In this document: positions 34,857-43,785 of the stretch, in pieces
How positions within the stretch are numbered: the stretch's first letter is position 1
Layout: every line of letters starts with the position of its first letter
Translations under genes and position numbers: made by a program
Notes under the pieces: model-generated
What the model saw: only the letters and a program-made list of their open reading frames with translations
Database searches by the model: none
Told to the model about the DNA's origin: nothing
Assembly (NCBI RefSeq): GCF_011044155.1
Contig: NZ_CP049056.1
Location: 1 to 64,000, forward strand
Length of the DNA: 64,000 nt
Source: Pikeienuella piscinae
GTDB taxonomy: Bacteria > Pseudomonadota > Alphaproteobacteria > Rhodobacterales > Rhodobacteraceae
Reading direction: 5' to 3'

Positions 34857-37523
34857 CTAGAAGTAGAGCGAGATGTCGCGGTGATTCGCCAGGCATCGCG
34901 CGAGATAGAGTGCCTGCTCGCGGCTGAGACTCTGCTGCGCCCTCGCCCCGATCGAATCGGCGATCGCCGCGAGATAGGTCTCGATCCCGGACGCCAGCGG
35001 CGCGGCGGCGGCTCTCCATTCCGCCTGTTCGTCAAGGGCCGCCATGGCCGCCCGCCAGTGCGCCAGCGCCTCGTCCGGGTCGAAGGAGCGGGCGCGCAGC
35101 GCGCGACGCGCCTTGGAGAGCGCCGAGCGGACGTCGCCGGCGCCCTCGACGGCCCCGATATCGCTCTCGACAGCCTTGACGGTTTCCTCCAGTTCCTCGG
35201 CCTGAGACAGCTCGGCCGTCTCGATCGTCGGGCCAAGCGCCTCCAGTTCGGGGCGAAGCGCCGCGAACGCGTCGTTTGCGCGCAGAAGCGCAAGGACGGC
35301 GGCCGGATCGTCCCAGGCGGCGTCTGCAGCGCGCTGGTAGCGATTGCGGGCCGCATCCTCCGCCTTGGTCAGGGCGGTGAAGTCCTTGTTCGCCTGTTCC
35401 CATTCCGACGGGATCGTCGCGGCGAGCTTGTCGCGCTCCGCCGTCAGCGTCTCGACCTCGGCGGTCAAGCTCGCTTTCAGATCGTCGCTCTCCGGTTCAT
35501 GCATCCGGCTGATCCGGGTCTGGAGCAGGCCGATGCGTTCCTCATGATCGCGGAGCTCGCGTTGAATGCGGCGCACGGTGACAAGCACCGGCCGGTAGCT
35601 GGGCGCGGCCTCCGCGACCGCCTGTTCGGCGGCGAATGTCTCAGCGAGCGCGGCGGCCGCCTCGTCCGCGGCGGCGAACCCGGCGCCAAGACTCGTCGCA
35701 AGGTCCTTCGGCAGCGCCGACAGATCGAGCGCCCTCGCATCGGCGACCGCCTTCAGCGTCGCGCCGCCATCCGTTGCGAGGGCCTCTCCGACATAATCGG
35801 CGAGGCAGAATTGCAGACGCGGGTTGCGCGGCGGTGGCGCGGTGTCGCTGAGGAGGTTGCTCCGCGCGGGAAGGTAGTTCACCAGCGGAGGATAGAACCC
35901 GACCACGACAAGCGCGACAAGCTGCAGGCATATGAAGGCGATCACGCCGCGATAGATCTGAACCGTGCGCACCACGGCCGGCGCCACGCCGCGAAGATAG
36001 AAGAGCGCGAAACCGAAGGGCGGCGTCAGGAACGAGGTCTGGATATTCAACCCGATCATCACGCCGAACCAGACCGCAGTAATGTTCGCGCCGGGGTCCG
36101 CCAGCAGGATCGGGGCCACGATCGGCACCACGACCACGGCGATCTCGATGAAATCGAGAAAGAAGCCGAGGAAGAAGATCACCGCCATGACAATGATGAA
36201 CTGCGACCAAAAACCACCCGGCATGGATTGCAGGAAATCGCGCACCAGGTCCTCGCCGCCGAAGGCGCGGAAGGCGGCTGTCAGCATCGCTGCGCCGAGA
36301 AGGATGATGAACACCAGCGAGGTGGTCTTAGCCGTCTCCACCATCACGCCCCGCAGCGTGTCGCCGACCTGCAGAGCGCGCCAGCCGCTCCAGCACACCG
36401 CGACGATCAGGAGGATGGCGCCGGCGACGCCGATCTGGATGCCGAAAAAATCCTCCGGCGTCGCCGCCGCCTTCAGGTTCATCGGATAATTCATCAGCGC
36501 GAAGATGATCGCGCCGAGCCCGACGATGGAGAGAATCGCCGGGTAATATGTCGTCCGGGCGCCGGCGTGAAGTCGGTAGCCGGCCATAATCAGCGCCCCG
36601 GCGGCGCCGATCGCGCCGGCCTGGTTCACGGTCGCGACGCCGGTGATGATCGAGCCGAGGACCAGCAGGATCAGCGTCAGCGGCGGCACGAGCGTCATCA
36701 GCACCTTGCCCCAGAACCGCGCGTTCCGCTCACCTTCGTAATGAACGGCCGGCGCATGGCTGGGACGGATGAGCGCGTAGATCAGGATGAAGGTCATGTA
36801 GAGCCCGACAAGGACGAGCCCGGGCGCCAGCGCGCCAAGGAACATCTCGCCCGCCGAGGTCGAACCTACGCCAAAGACCGAGGGCATCGAAATCTCGCCG
36901 GTGGCCGATTTGTAGAGCGCTTTCCTCGCTGTCGACGCCTGATCGGTCGCGGAGGCGAGCTGATCGGCGAGGATGATGAGGACGATGGAGGGGGGAATGA
37001 TCTGTCCGAGCGTTCCTGACGCGGCGATCGTTCCGGTCGCGAGCGAGGGCGAATAGTTGTTCCTCAGCATCGCCGGAAGCGAAATCATCCCCATCGCCAC
37101 CACGGTGGCGCCGACGATGCCGGTCGTCGCCGCGAGCAGCGCGCCGACGAAAACGACGGAAATGCCGAGGCCGCCCGGCACGGGGCCGAAGAGCTGCGCC
37201 ATAGTGACCAGCAGATCCTCAGCGATCTTCGAGCGCTGGAGCATGATGCCCATGAAGATGAAGAGCGGAATCGCGATCAGCGTGTCTCGATTCACGTCCC
37301 AATAGACGCCGCGAAGGTTCGTCACCCCCGCTGACAACCATTGCGAGGGGCCGCCGGTGTGAAAATAGGCGTCGGGATTCCCGGCGAAGAGCCAGCCGGA
37401 CCCGGCGGCGAGCCCGATCGTGATGATCGCCGCGCCCGGCAGCGCGAAGGCGACCGGGTAGCCGGTGCCGAGCGCGACCGCCATGATCAGGACCAGGAGG
37501 GCGAGAAAATAGAGCTCCATCAA
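34857..37523 (-). CDS. dctM: TRAP transporter large permease (DctM) with long C-terminal extension
   Basis: Main transport subunit of a sodium-driven TRAP importer. Residues 1 to about 548 are hydrophobic, with GYPVAFALPG, IPLFIFMGIMLQRS, GATVVAMGMISLPAML, ASGTLGQIIPPSIVLI and FFLDFIEIAVVVVPI, matching DctM of the mannitol/chloroaromatic group. Residues about 549-888 form a soluble tail with coiled-coil-like heptads (LRDHEERIGLLQTRI, LTAERDKLAATI); standard DctM proteins of about 430 residues lack it. dctQ ends 7 bp upstream, so the two are coupled. Confidence 0.88.
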   Translation of the reverse strand: MMELYFLALLVLIMAVALGTGYPVAFALPGAAIITIGLAAGSGWLFAGNPDAYFHTGGPSQWLSAGVTNLRGVYWDVNRDTLIAIPLFIFMGIMLQRSKIAEDLLVTMAQLFGPVPGGLGISVVFVGALLAATTGIVGATVVAMGMISLPAMLRNNYSPSLATGTIAASGTLGQIIPPSIVLIILADQLASATDQASTARKALYKSATGEISMPSVFGVGSTSAGEMFLGALAPGLVLVGLYMTFILIYALIRPSHAPAVHYEGERNARFWGKVLMTLVPPLTLILLVLGSIITGVATVNQAGAIGAAGALIMAGYRLHAGARTTYYPAILSIVGLGAIIFALMNYPMNLKAAATPEDFFGIQIGVAGAILLIVAVCWSGWRALQVGDTLRGVMVETAKTTSLVFIILLGAAMLTAAFRAFGGEDLVRDFLQSMPGGFWSQFIIVMAVIFFLGFFLDFIEIAVVVVPIVAPILLADPGANITAVWFGVMIGLNIQTSFLTPPFGFALFYLRGVAPAVVRTVQIYRGVIAFICLQLVALVVVGFYPPLVNYLPARSNLLSDTAPPPRNPRLQFCLADYVGEALATDGGATLKAVADARALDLSALPKDLATSLGAGFAAADEAAAALAETFAAEQAVAEAAPSYRPVLVTVRRIQRELRDHEERIGLLQTRISRMHEPESDDLKASLTAEVETLTAERDKLAATIPSEWEQANKDFTALTKAEDAARNRYQRAADAAWDDPAAVLALLRANDAFAALRPELEALGPTIETAELSQAEELEETVKAVESDIGAVEGAGDVRSALSKARRALRARSFDPDEALAHWRAAMAALDEQAEWRAAAAPLASGIETYLAAIADSIGARAQQSLSREQALYLARCLANHRDISLYF

Positions 37524-37530
37524 ATCGTCC

Positions 37531-38517
37531 TCAGTGCGTGATCGGCGCGACTTCGCGTCGGCCTGGCTCGTCGCGCCTGTCCGCGACCGCCTCGAATAAC
37601 TGGCTGACGAACTGGATCAGCATGGTGACGGCGAAAATGGCGAGAAAGGCCGCCATCTGATATTTGACGTACATTCCGGTCGAACCCGATTGCGACACTT
37701 CGAAACTCGCCACCGGGCTGTTGATGATCGACGTCTTGCCGGCGAGGCCGATATCGAGGATCACCCAGCACGAGGTCATGCCGAGGAGGATCGCGCCAAT
37801 CGCGTTGACGGCGCCTTTGCGCCGGGTCGAGAAGCCGGCGTAGAGCACATCGACGCGCACATGCCCCTCGTCGAGCAGCGTGTAGGCCGAAGCGAAGAGA
37901 AAGAGCGCCGCGTACCAGTAGCGCACGAGATCGCTCATCAGCGCCTGCTCGTAGGAGAAGACAAAGCGCGAAAGCACGATCAGCAGCTCGGCCCCGACGA
38001 TCAGCAGCGCCAGCCATGTGAAGCCGAGCGTGCGGGTGAAGAGCCCGATGATGAAGCCCGCGGCGACCAGCGGGCCGTGAATGTTCGGCGCGATGAAGTG
38101 CGAAAGACCGAGCGCGCGAACGGTCTCCTCATCGAAGAACAGGGCGAGCGAGTTCTCGGCCCGGAGCAGGGAGATCGCGGCGTCGACAAGGCCGACCAGC
38201 AGAACCGCCCAGAACAGCGAGCGCACAAGATAGGCGTTGAACGCGCTGATCCACGCCGCGTCGCGCCGGAGCGACCGGGCTGGTCCGAAAAGAACGAAGC
38301 CGAACGCGGCGGCGACGCAGACGACATAGATCGCGGCCGAGACGAGGCCGCCGCCGCTCAGGATCGCGCGGGCGCCTTCGAACTGGAACCAGACGACGAG
38401 GACATTCTCGATCAGGAACGCGGCGACGACGCCGAGCATTCCCCAGCCGAAGAGCCGCAGCAAAGGCGCCGGCGCGCCGGCGTCGATCGGATCCGTATTC
38501 AGGCTCATGGCTGACAT
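37531..38517 (-). CDS. dctQ: TRAP transporter small permease (DctQ)
   Basis: Small membrane subunit of the TRAP importer, 328 residues. It is longer than the usual 170-220 because of extra N-terminal spans (residues 20-180). The DctQ core lies in the C-terminal half (YWYAALFLFASAYTLLDEGHVRVDVLY), the family's E-H-V-R-V-D-V-x-Y motif. The start has GGGGGCGTC upstream. dctP lies 142 bp upstream, beyond a strong hairpin. Confidence 0.88.
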   Translation of the reverse strand: MSAMSLNTDPIDAGAPAPLLRLFGWGMLGVVAAFLIENVLVVWFQFEGARAILSGGGLVSAAIYVVCVAAAFGFVLFGPARSLRRDAAWISAFNAYLVRSLFWAVLLVGLVDAAISLLRAENSLALFFDEETVRALGLSHFIAPNIHGPLVAAGFIIGLFTRTLGFTWLALLIVGAELLIVLSRFVFSYEQALMSDLVRYWYAALFLFASAYTLLDEGHVRVDVLYAGFSTRRKGAVNAIGAILLGMTSCWVILDIGLAGKTSIINSPVASFEVSQSGSTGMYVKYQMAAFLAIFAVTMLIQFVSQLFEAVADRRDEPGRREVAPITH

Positions 38518-38608
38518 GACGCCCCCTGTTTCAGCATGCTTGAAGCAATCTGACGTTTTCTTGTTTGTTCAGCCCGCGCCGTTTTCCTGCGCCGGCCGGT
38601 AGTTTGGA

Positions 38609-38635
38609 GCGGGCGGCGCCCCTGGCGCCGCCCGC
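38609..38635 (-). other. Hairpin between dctP copy 1 and dctQ
   Basis: GCGGGCGGCGCC (38609-38620) pairs perfectly with GGCGCCGCCCGC (38624-38635). It lies 24 nt after the dctP stop, with no U-tract. It probably stabilises the dctP mRNA or partly terminates, giving more binding protein than permease (inference). The second dctP copy has a hairpin at the same distance. Confidence 0.6.
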
Positions 38636-38659
38636 AGTCCTGTCACGCAGACCGAAGAC

Positions 38660-39745
38660 TTACGTGAGCCCGAGCACCCGGTTGCGCTGACGCACGAACG
38701 TGTACTCGAACTTGTCCATGAAGCCGCCGATCTGGCGGAGATAGGATTGGTAGGAGTCGTCGATCCGCGCGGCGATGTCGGAATGGTTCCGGACCTCCTC
38801 GAACACTTCCGCGGCGGCGTCGCCGAACGCGTCCCATGTGTCGTCGTTGAAATCGCGGACCTGGACGCCGTGTTCGTCGACCAGCTTCTTCAGGTAGACG
38901 CCATTGTTCGACTGGGTTTCTTCGTAGGAGTTGGCGTTCTCCTCGAGGCAGGCGGCGCGGATGACGTTCTTCTCCCATTCGCTGAGCGAGCCCCACCACG
39001 AAGCGTTCATGCCGAGGCAGGCCGAGGCGTTCGGCTCGTGCATGCCGGCGGTGTAGTAGTATTTCGCCGCCTCGTAGAACTTCATGAAGTAGTCGTTATA
39101 GGGGCCGATCCACTCGGCCGCGTCGATGGTGCCGGAGACGAGGTTTTCGTAGATCTGCCCGCCGGGCAGAACGACCGTGGAGGCGCCGAGTTTTGTCATC
39201 ACCTGGCCGCCGAGGCCGGCGATGCGCATCTTGAGGCCCTTGAGATCGTCGGCGGAGTTGATCTCCTTGTTGAACCAGCCGCCGGCCTGGGTGCCGGTGT
39301 TGCTGCAGAGGATCGACTTGATCCCGAACTCGCCCGCAAGCTCGTCCCAGAGTTCCTGACCGCCGCCGAACTTGATCCACGCGTTCGCCTCCGTCGTCGT
39401 CATACCGAACGGAACAACGGTGAAGTAGGCGTATGCCGGGTGTTTGCCGGTGAAGTAGTATTCGCTGGCGCAATAGGCTTGGCTGTTGCCGGAGGCGACT
39501 TCATCCAGAACGTCGAACGCGCCGACGCGCTCACCCGCAGCGTAGTATTCCGTGGCGATCTTGCCGTCGGAAATCTCCCCGATCCGCTGCACCAGGCGCT
39601 GGACGGAGATGCCGATTCCCGGGAAATCCCGCGGATAGGCCGACACGATCGTCATCTGCCTGCGTTCTTGCGAGATCGCAGGGGCGGCCAGCGCAGTACT
39701 GGCGCCGGCAAGCGCCGCGCCCGAAAGGAAAGTGCGTCGTTTCAT
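38660..39745 (-). CDS. dctP: TRAP solute-binding protein DctP, copy 1
   Basis: Periplasmic binding protein, 361 residues, with a twin-arginine signal (MKRRTFLSGAALAG ... APAISQ). Motifs such as LKMRIAGLGGQVMTKLGAST, VLPGGQIYENLVSG and EWIGPYNDYFMKFYEAAKYYY place it in the TakP/FcbT1 group that binds alpha-keto acids or related carboxylates. ATG 39745 is preceded by TAGGGAG and decides the start. It is a close tandem paralogue of the gene at 40098-41183, with the same length and the same last residues (FEYTFVRQRNRVLGLT). Confidence 0.92.
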   Translation of the reverse strand: MKRRTFLSGAALAGASTALAAPAISQERRQMTIVSAYPRDFPGIGISVQRLVQRIGEISDGKIATEYYAAGERVGAFDVLDEVASGNSQAYCASEYYFTGKHPAYAYFTVVPFGMTTTEANAWIKFGGGQELWDELAGEFGIKSILCSNTGTQAGGWFNKEINSADDLKGLKMRIAGLGGQVMTKLGASTVVLPGGQIYENLVSGTIDAAEWIGPYNDYFMKFYEAAKYYYTAGMHEPNASACLGMNASWWGSLSEWEKNVIRAACLEENANSYEETQSNNGVYLKKLVDEHGVQVRDFNDDTWDAFGDAAAEVFEEVRNHSDIAARIDDSYQSYLRQIGGFMDKFEYTFVRQRNRVLGLT

Positions 39746-39806
39746 TTCATACTCCCTAGATATGCGCCTTGATTGCGCGCCGTCTTGTTGGCGCTCTGCG
39801 CCATCC

Positions 39807-39843
39807 GCAGGTAAAACATAGCTGCGCCCAAGCCAAGCGGGAA
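39807..39843 (-). promoter_or_regulatory. Conserved upstream element of dctP copy 1
   Basis: On the minus strand TTCCCGCTTGGCTTG (39843-39829) and TGTTTTACCTGC (39818-39807) are repeated upstream of copy 2. The GG and GC dinucleotides in TTGGC...CAGC are 12 bp apart, as in sigma-54 promoters, but the -12 half deviates from TTGC. A sigma-70 reading (TTCCCG, 17 bp, TATGTT) is also possible. Confidence 0.45.
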
Positions 39844-40047
39844 CGGTCGGGACGCCGCCATTCACCGTCGAAAGGACATGATCGCCTGGGATATCCGGCG
39901 CTTTTCAAGGGTGCGCGGCATGCGCTGGAAGAACGATAAACGCGCCGTTCGCGCGGTGGTGGAGCAGGCGCGTTCGCCCCGATTCCGACTCGCCGAACGC
40001 AACGCTCGCCCGGCTGTCGCAGAGCGGGCGGCGGACTCTCGGCGAAT

Positions 40048-40073
40048 GCGGGCGGAGCCGAAGCCCCGCCCGC
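40048..40073 (-). other. Hairpin after dctP copy 2
   Basis: GCGGGCGGAGC (40048-40058) pairs with GCCCCGCCCGC (40063-40073) with one mismatch around a CGAA loop. It lies 24 nt past the stop of copy 2, the same spacing as the copy 1 hairpin, and both left arms read GCGGGCGG. Confidence 0.55.
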
Positions 40074-40097
40074 CGATACGGTTCGCAACGCCGCGTC

Positions 40098-41183
40098 TCA
40101 GGTGAGGCCGAGCACCCGGTTGCGTTGACGAACAAACGTATACTCGAACTTGTCCATGGTGCCGCCGATCTGGCGCAGAGCCGCCTGGAAACTGTCGTCG
40201 ATGCGCGCCGCCAGATCGGAATGCGCCCGCGTTTCCTCGAACACCTCCGCTGAAGCGTCGCCGAACGCGTCCCAGATATCGTCGTTGAAATCGCGGACCT
40301 GAACGCCGTGCTCGTCGATCAGCTTCTTCAGGTAGACTCCGTTCAGCGCCATCCCTTCTTCATGGGCGTTGGCGTGCTCCTCGATGCAGGCGGAGCGGAT
40401 GATCGCCTTCTCCCAGTCGGACAGCCCTTCGTAGAAGTCCTTGTTCATCGAGAATGCCAGGCCGCCGCCCGGCTCGTGAACGCCGGCGGTGTAGTAGTAT
40501 TTCGCCGCCTCGTAGAATTTCATGAAGTAGTCGTTGTAGGGGCCGACCCATTCCGAAGCCTCGATCGCGCCGGAGACGAGGTTCTCGTAGATCTGGCCGC
40601 CGGGCAGCGAGACGGTCGAGACACCGAGCTTCGCCATCACCTGGCCGCCGAGGCCGGGGATGCGCATCTTGAGGCCCTTCAGATCCTCCGGCGAATTGAT
40701 CTCCTTGTTGAACCAGCCGCCGGCCTGCGTGCCGGTGGAGCCGCAGGGGATCGCCTTCAGGCCGAAGGAGCCGGAAAGCTCGTCCCAGAGTTCCTGACCG
40801 CCGGAGTACTTGATCCAGGCGTTCCATTCCGGCGTCGTCATGCCGAAGGGGACGGAGGTGAAATAGGCGAAGCTGGGGTGTTTGCCGGTGAAATAATAAT
40901 CGGCGCCGATATAGGCTTGGCTGTTGCCGGCCGCGACTTCGTCGAAGACGTCGAACGCGCCGACGCGCTCGCCGGCGGCGAAATACTCGGTCGTCAGGCG
41001 GCCTTCGGAAAGTTCGGTGATCCGCGCCGCGAGGCGCTGCGCCGAGAGGCCGAGGCCGGGAAAGTCCCGGGGCCAGGTCGAGACGATGGTGATCGTCTTG
41101 CGCTCCTGCGCGATCGCCGGGGCGGCGAGCGCGCCGCCGACGCCGACAAGCGCTGCGCCCGATAGGAATGTGCGTCGTTCCAT
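40098..41183 (-). CDS. dctP: TRAP solute-binding protein DctP, copy 2
   Basis: Second periplasmic binding protein of the same transporter locus, 361 residues, with Tat-type signal MERRTFLSGAALVG ... APAIAQ. It shares most of its sequence with copy 1 (LKGLKMRIPGLGGQVMAKLG, LPGGQIYENLVSGAIEASEW) but differs around residues 210-260 (EPGGGLAFSMNKDFYEG against EPNASACLGMNASWWGS), where the ligand specificity could change. Start by AGGGAGCTACTA-ATG. It has its own upstream element and downstream hairpin. Confidence 0.92.
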   Translation of the reverse strand: MERRTFLSGAALVGVGGALAAPAIAQERKTITIVSTWPRDFPGLGLSAQRLAARITELSEGRLTTEYFAAGERVGAFDVFDEVAAGNSQAYIGADYYFTGKHPSFAYFTSVPFGMTTPEWNAWIKYSGGQELWDELSGSFGLKAIPCGSTGTQAGGWFNKEINSPEDLKGLKMRIPGLGGQVMAKLGVSTVSLPGGQIYENLVSGAIEASEWVGPYNDYFMKFYEAAKYYYTAGVHEPGGGLAFSMNKDFYEGLSDWEKAIIRSACIEEHANAHEEGMALNGVYLKKLIDEHGVQVRDFNDDIWDAFGDASAEVFEETRAHSDLAARIDDSFQAALRQIGGTMDKFEYTFVRQRNRVLGLT

Positions 41184-41231
41184 TAGTAGCTCCCTGAATT
41201 CGCGCCCTGCTTTCGGCGCCGTTTGTGATTT

Positions 41232-41269
41232 GCAGGTAAAACCAAAGCGGCGATCAAGCCAAGCGGGAA
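41232..41269 (-). promoter_or_regulatory. Conserved upstream element of dctP copy 2
   Basis: Minus strand TTCCCGCTTGGCTTG (41269-41255), then GTTTTACCTGC (41242-41232), matching the copy 1 element in sequence and spacing within 1 bp. TTGGC...CCGC again keeps the 12-bp GG-GC distance. Confidence 0.45.
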
Positions 41270-41428
41270 GGGCGGGAAAATTCCTTTTGAGCCCGAAAAA
41301 CCGCTCTTGCGCGCCGTTTTGGCGCTTGCGCGCGTCTTCGGGAGACGCGGAGCGCGACATTTGATCAAAAGACCTTTTGCCGGCGGCGCGGCGATCGGCT
41401 AGTTTCCGCGTGCGGGGTGGAGAATTGT

Positions 41429-43765
41429 ATGTTGGCGCTGGATACAGGGCTGTCGGTGAATTTCGGGGCGATGCCGGGCTGCTGTTGCGCGCTGTGCGCC
41501 GCCGCGCCCTTCGCCGAGCAGGCCGCGACCGCCAGAGGCGTCTATGTCGATCGCTCGACGACAGACGCGGATCAGAATGTCGATGCGCTGATCCACGGCG
41601 CGAAATGGGCGACGACCGCGCTCACTTTCAGTTTTCCGGACAGCGCGTCGGATTACAGTTATCGAGGTTATCTCAGTGTACGGGACAGTTTCTCGCCCGC
41701 GACAGCCGGGCTGGAGAACGCGGTCCGCGCCGCGCTCGAAGCCTCCGCCGCCGTCACCGGCCTGCGCTTCACCGAGCTTCAGGGCGCCGCTGATTCCAAC
41801 GCCGACCTGATGTTCGCGCGGTCCGGCGCGCCGGAGACCGCATTCGCCTATTTGCCCGACAATGCGGACGAGGGCGGCGACGCCTGGTTCAACGCCGCGG
41901 ACTACAACAATCCGGTGGCGGGGAATTACGCCTGGGCGACCGTTTTTCATGAGGTCGGCCATACGCTCGGGCTGAAGCACGGGCATGAGGACGAGGGTGC
42001 GGGGACGCTCGACGCCGCCCATGACAGTCATGAATACTCGGTGATGACCTACAGCTCATATGTGGGCAGCCAGGCGACCCACTACACCAATGGCGCGGCC
42101 AGCGGGGCGCAGACCCTGATGATGTTCGACATCGCCGCGCTCCAGCGGCTCTACGGCGCGAATTTCAGCGATCATTCCGGCGACGATGTCTACAGTTTCC
42201 GGCCCTGGAGCGGACGCATGTTCGTCAATGGCGCGGCGCAGGAGGCGACCGCCGGCAATGTCATATTCCGCACGATTTGGGACGGAAACGGCGTCGACAC
42301 ATATGATTTCTCCGCCTACTCCACTGATCTTGAAATCGACCTTACACCCGGCGGCTTTGTCGATCTCGACGTCGGGGGGAGCGCGCAGCGCGCCGCGCTC
42401 GGCGGCGGCGTTCAAGCCCGCGGCCACGTCTTCAACGCCCTCCTGCACGAGGGGGATCGGCGCTCGCTGATCGAGAACGCCATCGGCGGCTCGGGCGCTG
42501 ACCGCATCGCCGGCAATATCGGCGCGAACCGGCTGGAGGGGCGCGGCGGGCGTGACGTGCTCGAAGGCCGCGCGGGCGACGACACGCTTTCCGGAGGGGC
42601 GGGCGGCGACGCCTTCGTCTTCGATCTGCGGTCGCTTCGCGACGGCGACGCCGATCTCGTGGTCGACCTCGATTTCGGCGGCGGCGACACTCTGGTTCTG
42701 CGCGGGTTCGACGGCGGCGTCTTTTCTGACAGCTTCCTTGGCGGCAACGCGCTTCAGGTCGCGGGCGGCGGCGGCGGCGCGACGATAGACAGCCTTGCCG
42801 ACCTGAACGAGGTCGCGCGCTCCGAGTATGTCGACCTGTCCCGAAGCGCGGGGAACGCCGTCGCGGTGGTGTTCGAGGATCACGGGTTCAGCGCGTCGGT
42901 GGCGCTCGCCTCGCTGGGGTGGTCTGCGCTCTCGTCGAGTTTCGGGTTCGCGCCTTTCGCGGCGGAGATCGGGTCGGTGAACGACACGATCGTCGCGCCC
43001 CCCAGCGGCGCCGCGCTGTCCGGCGGCGTTGGCGAAGACAGCCTGATCGGCCGCGCCGGAGCCGACCGGCTGAGCGGCGGCGCGGGCCATGACACGCTGA
43101 CGGGCGGCGGCGGCGCGGACACGCTCAAAGGCGGCCGCGGCGACGACATGCTGAAAGGCGGCGGCGGCGACGATGTTCTGAAGGGCGGCGCCGGCGACGA
43201 TGTTCTGAAGGGCGGCGCCGGCGCGGACACGCTGAAGGGCGGGGCCGGCGGCGACCAACTGGTCGGCGGAGCGGGAGCGGACTATGTGGTCGGCGGCCTG
43301 GGCGGCGACCGGCTCCACGGAGGGAACGGCGCTGACGCATTGCTTGGCGGCGGCGGCGGCGACCGGCTGCTCGGCGGCGTCGGGGCGGACAGACTGATCG
43401 GCCATGCCGGCGCCGACATGTTGAACGGCGGCGCGGGCGCGGACATACTGAAGGGCGGCGCCGGGAACGACGCGCTTTTCGGCCAGCGCGGCGCGGACGA
43501 GTTGTTCGGCTGGCGCGGGAACGACCGGCTCGCTGGCGGTCTCGGGGCGGACCGGTTCGTGTTCGGCCGGGGCGACGGTTCGGACATCATCCTCGACTTC
43601 CAGGACGGGGTTGACCGGATCGCCATCGGGGCGGGCGCCGCGCGGCTCGCCGATCTCGACATCCGCGACGCCGGGGCGAACACGATGATCCGGTTCGCCG
43701 ATGTCGCGATCATGCTGAAGGGCGTCGACGCCGCCGAACTCGGTCCGTCTGACTTCGTATTCTGA
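41429..43765 (+). CDS. Serralysin-like M10 metalloprotease with RTX repeats
   Basis: 778-residue secreted zinc protease. The zinc site HEVGHTLGLKH starts at His174, and the Met-turn SVMTYSSY follows at about residue 206. The N-terminus has no Sec signal but a Cys cluster (GCCCALC), common in these proteins. From about residue 350, and densely from 530 to 700, it consists of calcium-binding nonapeptides (GGxGxDxLx), ending with a hydrophobic C-terminal cap (DGSDIILDFQDGVDRIAIG). Such proteins leave by type I secretion; no ABC/HlyD/TolC genes are nearby. ATG 41429 has GGTGGAG upstream; a GTG at 41417 is the alternative. Confidence 0.9.
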   Translation: MLALDTGLSVNFGAMPGCCCALCAAAPFAEQAATARGVYVDRSTTDADQNVDALIHGAKWATTALTFSFPDSASDYSYRGYLSVRDSFSPATAGLENAVRAALEASAAVTGLRFTELQGAADSNADLMFARSGAPETAFAYLPDNADEGGDAWFNAADYNNPVAGNYAWATVFHEVGHTLGLKHGHEDEGAGTLDAAHDSHEYSVMTYSSYVGSQATHYTNGAASGAQTLMMFDIAALQRLYGANFSDHSGDDVYSFRPWSGRMFVNGAAQEATAGNVIFRTIWDGNGVDTYDFSAYSTDLEIDLTPGGFVDLDVGGSAQRAALGGGVQARGHVFNALLHEGDRRSLIENAIGGSGADRIAGNIGANRLEGRGGRDVLEGRAGDDTLSGGAGGDAFVFDLRSLRDGDADLVVDLDFGGGDTLVLRGFDGGVFSDSFLGGNALQVAGGGGGATIDSLADLNEVARSEYVDLSRSAGNAVAVVFEDHGFSASVALASLGWSALSSSFGFAPFAAEIGSVNDTIVAPPSGAALSGGVGEDSLIGRAGADRLSGGAGHDTLTGGGGADTLKGGRGDDMLKGGGGDDVLKGGAGDDVLKGGAGADTLKGGAGGDQLVGGAGADYVVGGLGGDRLHGGNGADALLGGGGGDRLLGGVGADRLIGHAGADMLNGGAGADILKGGAGNDALFGQRGADELFGWRGNDRLAGGLGADRFVFGRGDGSDIILDFQDGVDRIAIGAGAARLADLDIRDAGANTMIRFADVAIMLKGVDAAELGPSDFVF
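43021..43540 (+). repeat. In-frame RTX nonapeptide-coding repeats
   Basis: About 19 tandem units of 27 bp encode G-G-x-G-x-D-x-L-x calcium-binding turns; several neighbouring units (near 43120-43240) are nearly identical at the DNA level (CTGAAGGGCGGCGCCGGCG), suggesting recent unit duplication. Confidence 0.85.
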
Positions 43766-43785
43766 AAGCCCCGTCGCCGGCGCCG

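Larger units (their letters stand above)
39746..40097. other. Spacer between the two dctP copies
   Basis: 352 bp without a gene. It holds the upstream element of copy 1 (39807-39843) and a hairpin 24 nt after the stop of copy 2 (40048-40073). The rest (about 39870-40040) shows no recognisable feature. Confidence 0.6.

Noticed and set aside
34881-37019. 712-codon plus-strand open frame opposite dctM
   Set aside because: Shadow of the permease gene; low-complexity Arg/Asp/Gly sequence, no ribosome site and no recognisable motif.
43021-43540. Tandem 27-bp repeats considered as CRISPR or satellite DNA
   Set aside because: No spacers; period and reading frame match RTX nonapeptides exactly.
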